From NCBI GenBank assembly GCA_025937785.1, contig JAICQQ010000014.1, forward strand, positions 1 through 64,000: 64,000 nt of DNA, in the 5' to 3' direction. The notes under the pieces were generated by a model. The model was not told the DNA's origin. It made no database searches and saw only the letters and a program-made list of their open reading frames with translations. Below, in pieces: positions 26,783-34,264 of the stretch. Made by a program: the position numbers and the translations under genes. Every line of letters begins with the position of its first letter. Position 1 is the first letter of the stretch. The stretch is from Polyangiaceae bacterium. GTDB taxonomy: Bacteria; Myxococcota_A; Polyangia; Polyangiales; Polyangiaceae.

Positions 26783-27011
26783 GAGACTCCGTGGCGCGGT
26801 TCGAGGCTGCCTGAATTGGGTAGCCCAACCGCTCTCGCCAAAGCCTACTCAATCACGATCTGGAGGAACAAATTCGCGGCAGTTTTATCCCCGGCGCCCC
26901 CTTCCCCGTCGGTCTCGGAGGTCCGCGTCTCGCGCCGCACGGCATGACCGACCTGCAGCGCTACAAAACGCCAGGAGCGCTGCTGGCCAGCCAGCGGGAG
27001 CTACCGGACCG
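26783..27011. other. pilP-pilQ intergenic gap
   Basis: These 229 bp interrupt an otherwise overlapping pilMNOP run. No conserved frame is visible on either strand. A separate promoter for pilQ or a decayed gene would both fit; I see no decisive motif. Confidence 0.4.
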
Positions 27012-27608
27012 TTAGCCGCTGTGTTGGAGGGCGGCTTCGGCGTCGAGTTCTTCGGGGGAGCGCAGCGGCAGCACCCGGCGGGCCACGGGAACGTCGGGGT
27101 TCTGGGGGTCTTCGCGGATGAACACGACATCGTTCGGCCGGATGGAATCGACACGCCAGTGCACTTGGTACGAAGCGCCGACATTTTTGGCGGTTTGCAC
27201 CACGTCGGCTTTACCCACGAACTGGCCACGCTTCACCACGTGCCCCACGCCGTTGGGGTCGACGAGCATGGCTCGTTCCGGATGCACGCGGGTGATGATG
27301 CCGATCAGCCGCAATTGCTCGATGCTGTACTTCTCGAGCATCACCTCGACTTGCGACTCGACTTCACCTGAAGACTCTTCGATGAACAGCTGAGCAAACG
27401 AACGGAACGGATCGCGACTTTTGTCGCTTTCGGCGAAGTCCGCGTCCTGGAGATCCACCTTGGGAGGCCTCGCCTCCGCAGCAGAAGCGCTGGGGGCCGG
27501 CGGCGGGCTGGCGGACTTTCGGGCCTTGGGCGTGCCGGTAACGACCTTGTCCTCGCACGCTGCCAAGCTCAGGCACAAGCAGACGCACAACACGGATTCG
27601 AGCTTCAC
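27012..27608 (-). CDS. pilP: Type IV pilus inner-membrane-complex lipoprotein PilP
   Basis: The 198-aa product has a lipobox (CLSLAAC), a Pro/Ala/Ser-rich spacer, and the PilP core: SRDPFRSF, YSIEQLRLIGIITR, MLVDPNGVGHVVKRGQFVG and a short C-terminal beta domain. It bridges the PilNO complex to the PilQ secretin. Its ATG overlaps the pilO TGA (ATGA). The 229 bp between its stop and pilQ are described separately. Confidence 0.93.
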   Translation of the reverse strand: MKLESVLCVCLCLSLAACEDKVVTGTPKARKSASPPPAPSASAAEARPPKVDLQDADFAESDKSRDPFRSFAQLFIEESSGEVESQVEVMLEKYSIEQLRLIGIITRVHPERAMLVDPNGVGHVVKRGQFVGKADVVQTAKNVGASYQVHWRVDSIRPNDVVFIREDPQNPDVPVARRVLPLRSPEELDAEAALQHSG

Positions 27609-28237
27609 TTTTCAGCCTTCTTTCCGCGCGAGTTACGGTTCCGCGATTCCTTGGGCTGCTCGGGCTCGGGCTCGACCGCCCGAAACGCCGTCGCCAACGC
27701 GTCGACCTTCACGTGCACGTCCTCGTCCCGGACCTGCGGATCGTCGATGGTGATGTTCTCGACGTTGATGATACGGTCGACCTGGCCCACGCCGTAGAAA
27801 AACTTGGCGATCTGGTGGAAGCGCCCCTCCAAGGTCAGCTTCATGGGGATGCGGGCGTAGTACTTCTCGCGGACCTCCCCTTGGGGCGCCCAAGCGCTCA
27901 GGGTGACACCCGTCATGTTGGCCACTGTTTGCAGCGAGGAAAGGAACGCCGGATGTTCGGTCTTGGTGGGCAGCACCTTTTCCAGTTCGCGCTGCCGCAG
28001 CTCGCGATCGTTCAGCTCCTTCAAGTCGGCCTGGTACTTCACCTCGAGCTTGCGAGCCTCGGCGAGGTTCTTTTGCAGTCCCTTTTCGGCGGCTTCTGCG
28101 GATTTGATGCGGCCCGAGATGTCCGCGTAAAACACGGTCCAGTAGGCGAGCGCCGTCAACCCCAACAGGCCGATGGCGATGCCGATCTTGGCCAGCATCG
28201 GCATTCGACCGAGTCCGGTGCTCTTGGCTTTGGCCAT
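27605..28237 (-). CDS. pilO: Type IV pilus assembly protein PilO
   Basis: The 210-aa protein has one N-terminal transmembrane helix (IGIAIGLLGLTALAYWTVFY), a coiled coil (about 40-95) and a ferredoxin-like periplasmic domain. The latter contains YARIPMKLTLEGRFHQIAKFFYGV and RIINVENITIDDPQ, both usual for PilO. The start overlaps the pilN stop by one base (TAATG). The C-terminus is a Lys/Arg/Glu-rich tail. It forms the PilNO alignment subcomplex. Confidence 0.93.
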   Translation of the reverse strand: MAKAKSTGLGRMPMLAKIGIAIGLLGLTALAYWTVFYADISGRIKSAEAAEKGLQKNLAEARKLEVKYQADLKELNDRELRQRELEKVLPTKTEHPAFLSSLQTVANMTGVTLSAWAPQGEVREKYYARIPMKLTLEGRFHQIAKFFYGVGQVDRIINVENITIDDPQVRDEDVHVKVDALATAFRAVEPEPEQPKESRNRNSRGKKAEK

Positions 28238-28875
28238 TAGTACTGCACCTTGGCCTCGAGCTGGAAATCGACCAGCTGCAGCCCCGTTGCTTTGTCCTTA
28301 CTCTTCTGCCCTGGAAGCAGCTTCACGTCGGTGAAGTAGTCGGAAAGGTTCATGCGGCGGGCCAGCTCGCTGACGTCTTCGCCGTTGCGCGCGCTGCCGT
28401 CGAGTTTGACGCTGCGATTCTTCTCGACGTAGCTGGTGAGCCACAAGCGTCGCGGGTCCCAGCCCGTGTTGTGCATGCTGAGCGGGTTCTCGCGGCGGAC
28501 CTGGCTGAGCTTTTCAGGCGACACGCTGGGGCCGCGGCCGGGGGTCAGCATGCGGGCGAGCTCGAGCAGGACGGCCGTGGGCCCGGTGCGCGCGGCTTGA
28601 AGCTGCTGAATGGCCGCCTCGCGGGACCGCATCTCTTCGAGCTTCCTCAGGACTTCATCATGGTTCGCCACGGTGCGCTTCGACTGATCGATCTGTGCTT
28701 GGAGCTCGCGGTTCGTGCGCTGGCGCAGCTCCAACTCCTCGGCGAGTTGCCCGTGCCACACGAAGAAGCCCGCGATCTCGGCCAGCAGCAGCACCAGGAT
28801 CACCACCATCCAGACCTGGCTGCCCTCTTGTCGCTCGACGCGACGTGGCTGCGGTAACAGGTTGATCTTGATCAC
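28237..28875 (-). CDS. pilN: Type IV pilus assembly protein PilN
   Basis: The 212-aa protein begins with MIKINLLPQPRR, the conserved cytoplasmic tail that docks onto PilM. It then has a transmembrane helix (VWMVVILVLLLAEIAGFFVW), a coiled coil and a periplasmic domain. Its ATG overlaps the pilM TGA (ATGA). The INLLP motif and gene order leave little doubt. Confidence 0.94.
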   Translation of the reverse strand: MIKINLLPQPRRVERQEGSQVWMVVILVLLLAEIAGFFVWHGQLAEELELRQRTNRELQAQIDQSKRTVANHDEVLRKLEEMRSREAAIQQLQAARTGPTAVLLELARMLTPGRGPSVSPEKLSQVRRENPLSMHNTGWDPRRLWLTSYVEKNRSVKLDGSARNGEDVSELARRMNLSDYFTDVKLLPGQKSKDKATGLQLVDFQLEAKVQY

Positions 28876-29948
28876 GCGCGCACCTCACGCTCCTTACGAA
28901 GCGCCAGGCCCAGCGCGACCGGCAGTTGCGCCGCCCGCGTCTGGAGCAGGGCCGCATCGATGAACTTGCCCTCTACGGTCACCTTCTCCATGGGTGACCA
29001 CACCTCGACGGCGATGCGGGCACGGCGCTCGATCGACTGGCCGAGCGCGGCCAGGCTGGCAGTGCCACCGGTCACGAAAATACGGGAGATTTCGGCGTCA
29101 CCGCTGGTCGCCATGAAAAAATCGAGGCTGCGCTGGATCTCGGCGGCGATCGAGTCGCAAACGGCTTCGATAATCTCGACCACCTGCTGTGGCACCATGC
29201 CTTGGCGGTACTGGTTGCTCGGATCCACCGAACCGCCGCACTTGTATGCCTCCGCTTGGTCGTAGGGAACGTTCAGCGCCTTCTGGATCTCTTCCGTGAT
29301 GACGTTGCCGCCGTTGGCGATCTCGCGCGTGAACTGGCTGACGCCGTTGGCGACGATGTTCAGGCTCGAGAGACTGCCGCCGACGTTCAAAATCGCGATC
29401 GTCTGGTCTTGAGGCAGGCCGCGCGAGAACTCGAACAGGTTCTGGACGGTGAATGCGTCGATGTCGCACACGATGGGCTTGAGCTTGGCGCTGCGGGCGA
29501 GCTGCGCGTAGTCGCTGATCTGATCGCGCTTGGCGGCAACCAACAGCAGGTCCATCTGGCTCGCGTCTGCCCGGCGCCTGAGCACCTGGTAGTCCACCTG
29601 CACATCCTTGATATCGAAGGGGATGTGCTGCTCGGCCTCCCACTGAATCTGCTCCTCGAGCTCCGCCTCGGTCATCATCGGCACGGTGATCTTGCGGTGG
29701 ATCACACTCTGGCCGGACACGCTGACGGCACACTCTCTTTGCCGGATCCGGTTGTCCTGAAACAGGCGTTGGAGGCTCTCGACCACCACACCGCTGTCCA
29801 TGATCTGGCCGTCCACGATGACTTGGGGCGACAGCTGCTGATAGCCGAACCGCATCAAGCTGAGCCCCCGGCGGGTCTCTTTCAACTGGCACACCTTGAT
29901 GGAAGTGGAGCCGATATCCACTCCGACCAGGTTCCTACCTTCGCCCAT
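28872..29948 (-). CDS. pilM: Type IV pilus assembly ATPase-like protein PilM
   Basis: The 358-aa protein is an actin-like cytoplasmic ATP-binding protein that clamps the PilN tail. Visible are LVGVDIGSTSIKVCQL (phosphate 1), AILNVGGSLSSLNIV (phosphate 2), IFVTGGTASLAALG (adenosine) and the PilM-specific TEAELEEQIQWEAEQHIPFD. The ATG at 29948 (MGEGRNL) fits the family start; the upstream frame extension is not conserved-looking. It opens the pil cluster, with 479 bp to the divergent sigma-factor gene. Confidence 0.95.
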   Translation of the reverse strand: MGEGRNLVGVDIGSTSIKVCQLKETRRGLSLMRFGYQQLSPQVIVDGQIMDSGVVVESLQRLFQDNRIRQRECAVSVSGQSVIHRKITVPMMTEAELEEQIQWEAEQHIPFDIKDVQVDYQVLRRRADASQMDLLLVAAKRDQISDYAQLARSAKLKPIVCDIDAFTVQNLFEFSRGLPQDQTIAILNVGGSLSSLNIVANGVSQFTREIANGGNVITEEIQKALNVPYDQAEAYKCGGSVDPSNQYRQGMVPQQVVEIIEAVCDSIAAEIQRSLDFFMATSGDAEISRIFVTGGTASLAALGQSIERRARIAVEVWSPMEKVTVEGKFIDAALLQTRAAQLPVALGLALRKEREVRA

Positions 29949-30282
29949 GTCGTTGCCTCGGGAACTCTCGACAGCGCACACCGCGCTGCGATCCAAACTG
30001 TGGCATCGCTCGACTGAGAACGTCAAAAAACCCGCGACCTGCCGCGCGCCCCGCGTGTGCCCCCCGCTGCCTGTTACCGGCACGTCGCCCCCCAGCCCCC
30101 GGCGTGGGGCCCGCTCTCACAGGTTTTGTGCGACCCCCCCAGGCGCTCGACAAAACGGGAACAAGAAGGTCGATTGGACTATGACCCGACCGAGATGGGT
30201 CGTCGATGACCCCGGCGGGTGACGTTGCCTGTCGCGGCCCGCTCGCGGGCTGCACGCGTTCTACGGCGGATTTCAGACGCAA

Positions 30283-30298
30283 AGGGCCGGAAGGCCCT
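30283..30298. promoter_or_regulatory. Inverted repeat upstream of the sigma54-type promoter
   Basis: Agggcc and ggccct are separated by ggaa, a 6-bp perfect inverted repeat about 80 bp upstream of the -24/-12 element. This is the distance at which enhancer-binding proteins often bind. It may also be chance in GC-rich DNA. It lies in the 479-bp pilM/sigma-factor intergenic region (29949-30427), which otherwise holds no gene and is notably AT-rich at about 30345-30377. Confidence 0.35.
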
Positions 30299-30378
30299 AG
30301 CACGCCTCCGGGTCACTGAAAACCCTGCCCGTGGGCTATCGGCATGATTTATTCAATAATTTCCTTATTTTAATATCG

Positions 30379-30394
30379 TGGCACGGGTTCTGCT
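30379..30394 (+). promoter_or_regulatory. Sigma54 (-24/-12) promoter for the sigma-factor gene
   Basis: TGGCACGGGTTCTGCT matches the sigma54 consensus TGGCAC-N5-TTGCW at every position except the first T of TTGC. The GG and GC dinucleotides have the correct 10-bp spacing. It lies 34 bp before the ATG at 30428 in an AT-rich stretch, with AAGGAG at 30408-30413. The direction points to the sigma-28-like gene. Confidence 0.75.
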
Positions 30395-30427
30395 TAGCCA
30401 ACGCTTCAAGGAGCAAACACAACGTCT

Positions 30428-31246
30428 ATGGCACTGCGAACCTCTGCGACCGCCGCAACCTTCCCGACCGCATCGATCTTTCCGGCCAGCGAACCCGAGG
30501 CTAACAGCCGGCGCCAGCCCGTGCAGCGCCGACAAAGCCTGCGGCCCGCTCCGGTGCGGGGTACGGCGCGCAGGACCCTTCCGAGCGAGAACCGGACCCT
30601 CCGCCCGCGTCCGGCAGGAGCCGGGGCCCGCCGTGCTTCGAGCACCCTCGACCAGCGGGTCGTGCAACAGATGCTGTGCACCTACACGCCCCTCGTGCGG
30701 CAGATCGCCGGCGGGTTTCAGCGGCGCTTGCCCCGGAACGTGTTGCGCGAGGACTTGATTGCAGCCGGCATGAGCGGGCTGTGGGATGCGATCCGTCGCC
30801 ACGCCGACAAACCGAGCGAAAGCTTCGAGTGGTACGTGCGGGTTCGAATCCGCGGCGCCATCCTGGACGAGCTCCGAGCCCAAGACTGGCTCCCACGTCG
30901 GGCGCGAGCAGCCGCCGCCGAAGCCAGTGAGCAGGGGGAGTCGGCGCGAGCGTTTGCGCCGGCGGTCGTGCGCTTCGACGACGTGAGTGAGTGGGAGCAG
31001 AACCGCTGCCTCGCCACGCTCGCGAGCAGCGAAGCTGCTGTGGACGCGAAGTTCACGCGCGAAACCCTCGCCCGCGCTGTCGAGCAACTGCCCACCCGGG
31101 AGCGACACATCGTGGCCGCTCACTACTTCCGTGGCGTGAAGTTCAAGGATCTCGGTACCGAACTCGGTGTGAGCGAGCCGCGAATCTCGCAGCTTCATTC
31201 GCGCGCCATGCAACGCCTGCGTGTCATCATGGCCGCTGCTGCGTGA
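30428..31246 (+). CDS. Sigma-28 (FliA/WhiG-type) RNA polymerase sigma factor
   Basis: The 272-aa protein has a basic, Arg/Pro-rich N-terminal extension of about 70 residues. Sigma region 2 follows (LVRQIAGGFQRRLPRNVLREDLIAAGMSGLWDAI and FEWYVRVRIRGAILDELRAQDWLPR), with a short region 3, and region 4 (AVEQLPTRERHIVAAHYFRGVKFKDLGTELGVSEPRISQLHSRAMQRLR). The YVRVRIRGAILDELR block is characteristic of the FliA/WhiG group. A sigma54 promoter directly upstream suggests a cascade in which sigma54 activators switch on this alternative sigma factor. The targets are unknown; it is divergent from the pilus cluster. Confidence 0.92.
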   Translation: MALRTSATAATFPTASIFPASEPEANSRRQPVQRRQSLRPAPVRGTARRTLPSENRTLRPRPAGAGARRASSTLDQRVVQQMLCTYTPLVRQIAGGFQRRLPRNVLREDLIAAGMSGLWDAIRRHADKPSESFEWYVRVRIRGAILDELRAQDWLPRRARAAAAEASEQGESARAFAPAVVRFDDVSEWEQNRCLATLASSEAAVDAKFTRETLARAVEQLPTRERHIVAAHYFRGVKFKDLGTELGVSEPRISQLHSRAMQRLRVIMAAAA

Positions 31247-31251
31247 GGAAC

Positions 31252-32400
31252 TCAGGCGCGCTCCAAGAGCGCGAGCGTTTCGACGTGCTCGGTGAACGGA
31301 AAGAACGCGAAGGGCTCGAGGCGCGACAAGCGCCACTGCCCCGAATTCAAGAGCGCGTCGACGTCCCGTAGGAACGAGTCGAGACCGCAGCTCAAATAGG
31401 CGAGCCGCGCTGAATGCGCGCGCGGCGACCCGGCCCCGAGCGAGCACAGCGCCTCGGTCAGGGGCAATTCGAGCCCCTTGCGCGGAGGGTCGACAATCAC
31501 GAAGTCGGCGTCACCGAGCAGGTTCACGTGCGCAGCGCTCGTTCCGGCGTAGATCCTCAGCTGATCGCGCAGCTGCTCGGACAGATCGAGCCTACCGAGT
31601 TCCAGACCTCGGAGACCCCCAGGAGCGATCTCGACGCAATCGAGCGAACGCTTCTCGGTCACGAGCCCGAGCCCAATCGCGCCGACTCCGGAATGGTACT
31701 CGACGATGCGTGCAGACTCCGGCACGAAGCCGTGGATGCTGGCGACTGCTCGCTCGAACAGGTCGAGATTGGCCTGCCCGAACGCAGCGGGGGGGTAGTG
31801 GACGCGAGCGCCGGCGATGACTTCCACGATGGCTTCCGGCCCACTAAGGCGCCGCCAAGCGTGACCCATGATCGTGTTGTGCTTGCCGGTGTTGCCGTTG
31901 AACCAGAGGCTGTGCACCTGCTCACCGAGGCGCGCTCCGAGTGCCTCGAACAAGGGCGCGACCGGATCGGCCGATTCGGAGTTGCAGACGACGACGATCT
32001 GCAGTGTTTGACTGGGGCGTTCGACGACGACCTGAACGTACCGCACGAGCCCGCTGTGGCGCTGGTCGTGGTAAGGCGCGACCCCCGTCTCGCGCAACGC
32101 TGCCTTCAACGCGACGGCGGCCTGATTCACGAGCGGGTGGTGAATCGCGCAGCGTGGGATATCGACGACGTTGTGCGAGCGCTCTTGAAACAGGCCGATC
32201 TTCGGTTCACGCGCGCTCCCACGCACCGCCAAGCGGGCGCGCACTCGGTACCCCAGCGGCTCTCCCGTGACGGCCGGTTCCAGGCGGCAGTCCGCCCGCT
32301 GGGCTAGCGCCCGGAGGCGCTCGTGAGCCTCCGCACCGATACCTGGCAAGCCGAAGCGGGGGCACCCGTCACAGGGAGGTAGATGCGGACAACGAAGCAT
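31252..32400 (-). CDS. TrmA/RumA-family RNA (uracil-5-)-methyltransferase
   Basis: The 382-aa protein begins with a CX5CX2C Fe-S cluster motif (CPHLPPCDGC). Its C-terminal half is a Rossmann methyltransferase with ARIVEYHSGVGAIGLGL (SAM site), FVIVDPPRKGLEL (motif IV) and LAYLSCGLDSFLRDV, with the catalytic Cys. Such enzymes make 5-methyluridine in 23S rRNA or tRNA. It lacks a visible TRAM domain at the N-terminus. The catalytic segment reads LSCG rather than the usual SCNP, a small deviation. The exact target nucleotide is not predictable. Confidence 0.88.
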   Translation of the reverse strand: MLRCPHLPPCDGCPRFGLPGIGAEAHERLRALAQRADCRLEPAVTGEPLGYRVRARLAVRGSAREPKIGLFQERSHNVVDIPRCAIHHPLVNQAAVALKAALRETGVAPYHDQRHSGLVRYVQVVVERPSQTLQIVVVCNSESADPVAPLFEALGARLGEQVHSLWFNGNTGKHNTIMGHAWRRLSGPEAIVEVIAGARVHYPPAAFGQANLDLFERAVASIHGFVPESARIVEYHSGVGAIGLGLVTEKRSLDCVEIAPGGLRGLELGRLDLSEQLRDQLRIYAGTSAAHVNLLGDADFVIVDPPRKGLELPLTEALCSLGAGSPRAHSARLAYLSCGLDSFLRDVDALLNSGQWRLSRLEPFAFFPFTEHVETLALLERA

Positions 32401-32483
32401 GGGGGCGCGGACTCTTTAGCGGAGACCGCCAGCGCCCGCACGCCGTGTCGCCCGGCCCGTGCGTCGGACGACGGTGCGGGCGC

Positions 32484-32630
32484 TTAGTCGTACGCCAGCA
32501 TCGAAACGCCCGAGAACGCCACGAGCATTACCGCCAGTGCCGTGAGCGCAGCGATCAAGGCCAACACTTCATGCCGACACTCGAGGCACGCCACGGCGAA
32601 GACCGTCAGGAGCAGGAAGAGCATTTGCAT
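32484..32630 (-). CDS. Possible 48-aa membrane protein
   Basis: A 48-residue frame with two hydrophobic segments (LFLLLTVFAVACLEC and VLALIAALTALAVMLVAFS) starts at ATG 32630, with GGGAGAG about 6 nt upstream. The central CLECRHE and C-terminal AYD are hydrophilic. It lies in the 391-bp gap between the RNA methyltransferase and gdhA. The frame is real and has a ribosome site, but I know no family, so the call is tentative. The remaining gap, 32631-32791, holds nothing clear. Confidence 0.45.
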   Translation of the reverse strand: MQMLFLLLTVFAVACLECRHEVLALIAALTALAVMLVAFSGVSMLAYD

Positions 32631-32791
32631 CGGCTCTCCCGATAACGGCGCCGGTGGCGCCTGGTTTAAGCACCGCGCGGAGCTCTGCCCAGGTACGGCG
32701 CTCGGTGACGCTTTCGCACCTCGGCTCTGACGACGTGACACGCCGCCCATCCACGCTGCCCGAACCCGAGCCGCAGGGTCAGGCGTTGTGG

Positions 32792-34114
32792 CTACGGGAA
32801 AATACCACGCTCTTTGTAGACGGTGAACAGCCGCTCCAGCGCCACGCCGTAACACGCGAGACGGTAACCGCACTTGTGGCGATCCGCGAAATCGAGCATG
32901 CGCTGGTAGGCGGCGCGCATGTCGCCCTCGAGGCGCAGCTCGACGTCTGCGGCGTTCCACTGCTCGCTGCGACGATTCTGCACCCACTCGTAGTACGAAA
33001 CGGTAACACCGCCCGCGTTGGCGAGCACGTCAGGCAAGATGGTGACGCCGCGTTGTTCCAAGATGGCCTCGCCGCGCGGGGTGAGCGGGCCGTTGGCGCC
33101 CTCGGCAATCACCCTCACTTGCAGGGATTCAGCCTCGAACTCGCCCACTTGGTTCTCCATCGCGGCTGGCACGAACATGTCGGCGGGGATCTTGAAGAAG
33201 TCTTCGCGCGAAATGGTTTCCCCGTTCGGATAGCCGCGAATGGAGCCATTCTGTTCGACGTAGGCAGCGAGACGATGCGTGTTGAAGCCCTCTTTGTTGT
33301 GCAGGTAACCCGTGTGGTCACCCACGGCTACCACGGACACCCCGAGGTGGCTGAGCAACACCGCCGTGTGCGAACCCACGTTGCCGAAGCCCTGCACGAT
33401 CAGCCGCTTCCCTTTCAAGTCGAAAGCGCTACGCTCCGCCCAGTCCACGATGGTGTGCACGACGCCCTGACCGGTTGCCCTGGTGCGACCGTGGGTTCCA
33501 CCACTGGTAACGGGCTTACCGGTGACGACACCGGCCATCGCGGCTCGATTGGCCATGGCCACGGTGTTCATGAAGGTGTCCATGGCCCAGGCCATCGTCT
33601 GCGAGTTGGTGCCCATGTCGGGCGCAGGAATGTCGTAGTCCGGGCCGATGTTCGAACCCAGCGCATGCACGAAACGCCGGGTTATGCGCTGCAGTTCATC
33701 GGCGGAGACGACCCGGGGATTGAACTTGATGCCGCCCTTGGCGCCACCGAAGGGCAAGTTCATCAGGGCGCACTTCCAGGTCATCATCGCCGCCAGTGCC
33801 TTGAAGTCGTCCAGCGACGCCGACTCGTGATAGCGAATGCCACCCTTGTACGGGCCGAGGATGTTGTTGTGCTGAATCCGATAACCTTTGAACAGATGGT
33901 ACTCGCCGGTATCCATACGCACCGGGAAGTGAACGATGATTTCGTTCTTCGGCTGGCTCAGGATCGCCCGAATGTAACCGGGCAGGTCCACGATGTCGGA
34001 TGCCCGATTGAGGTAGTCCTGGATCACACCGAAAAAATCGTACTGGTTTGGCCCGGGGGCTTCGGAAGCCCCGATCACGTCGGGCACGCCTGGACCGCTG
34101 TTCGATTCGCTCAT
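32792..34114 (-). CDS. gdhA: Glu/Leu/Phe/Val dehydrogenase (glutamate dehydrogenase)
   Basis: The 440-aa protein converts glutamate and 2-oxoglutarate/ammonium with NAD(P). It carries IVHFPVRMDTGEYHLFKGYRIQHN and the substrate-binding PYKGGIRYHE. The catalytic Lys lies in LPFGGAKGGIKFNP, and the coenzyme fold has KGKRLIVQGFGNVGSHTA and VIAEGANGPLTPRGE. The ATG at 34114 (MSESNSG) was preferred over upstream ATGs because AGGAGA lies 8 nt before it; the first ATG is only 2 nt from that site. It is not in an obvious operon. Confidence 0.94.
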   Translation of the reverse strand: MSESNSGPGVPDVIGASEAPGPNQYDFFGVIQDYLNRASDIVDLPGYIRAILSQPKNEIIVHFPVRMDTGEYHLFKGYRIQHNNILGPYKGGIRYHESASLDDFKALAAMMTWKCALMNLPFGGAKGGIKFNPRVVSADELQRITRRFVHALGSNIGPDYDIPAPDMGTNSQTMAWAMDTFMNTVAMANRAAMAGVVTGKPVTSGGTHGRTRATGQGVVHTIVDWAERSAFDLKGKRLIVQGFGNVGSHTAVLLSHLGVSVVAVGDHTGYLHNKEGFNTHRLAAYVEQNGSIRGYPNGETISREDFFKIPADMFVPAAMENQVGEFEAESLQVRVIAEGANGPLTPRGEAILEQRGVTILPDVLANAGGVTVSYYEWVQNRRSEQWNAADVELRLEGDMRAAYQRMLDFADRHKCGYRLACYGVALERLFTVYKERGIFP

Positions 34115-34202
34115 CACCATCTCTCCTAGTGTGGTGAATCTCTGATTCGCCACGAAAATAAACAACGCTTTCCTAGTCTCAATAGGACGCCAGACTCCGA
34201 AA

Positions 34203-34236
34203 TTCGCGCGGCCTCGTAGAGGCCGGGCCGCGCGAA
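34203..34236 (-). terminator. Strong hairpin downstream of the hybrid kinase
   Basis: An 11-bp perfect stem (ttcgcgcggcc / ggccgcgcgaa) with a 12-nt loop that can itself pair (cctc/gagg) lies between the kinase stop at 34265 and the gdhA start. The tract after it on the minus strand is only weakly U-rich. It may terminate the kinase transcript. Confidence 0.5.
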
Positions 34237-34264
34237 CTTCGGGACGAACTATGGAGACAGGACA

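Noticed and set aside
30835-30870. tRNA-like T-loop text ggttcgaatccgcggcgcc
   Set aside because: It lies inside sigma region 2 of the sigma-factor gene and lacks a matching acceptor stem or anticodon arm.
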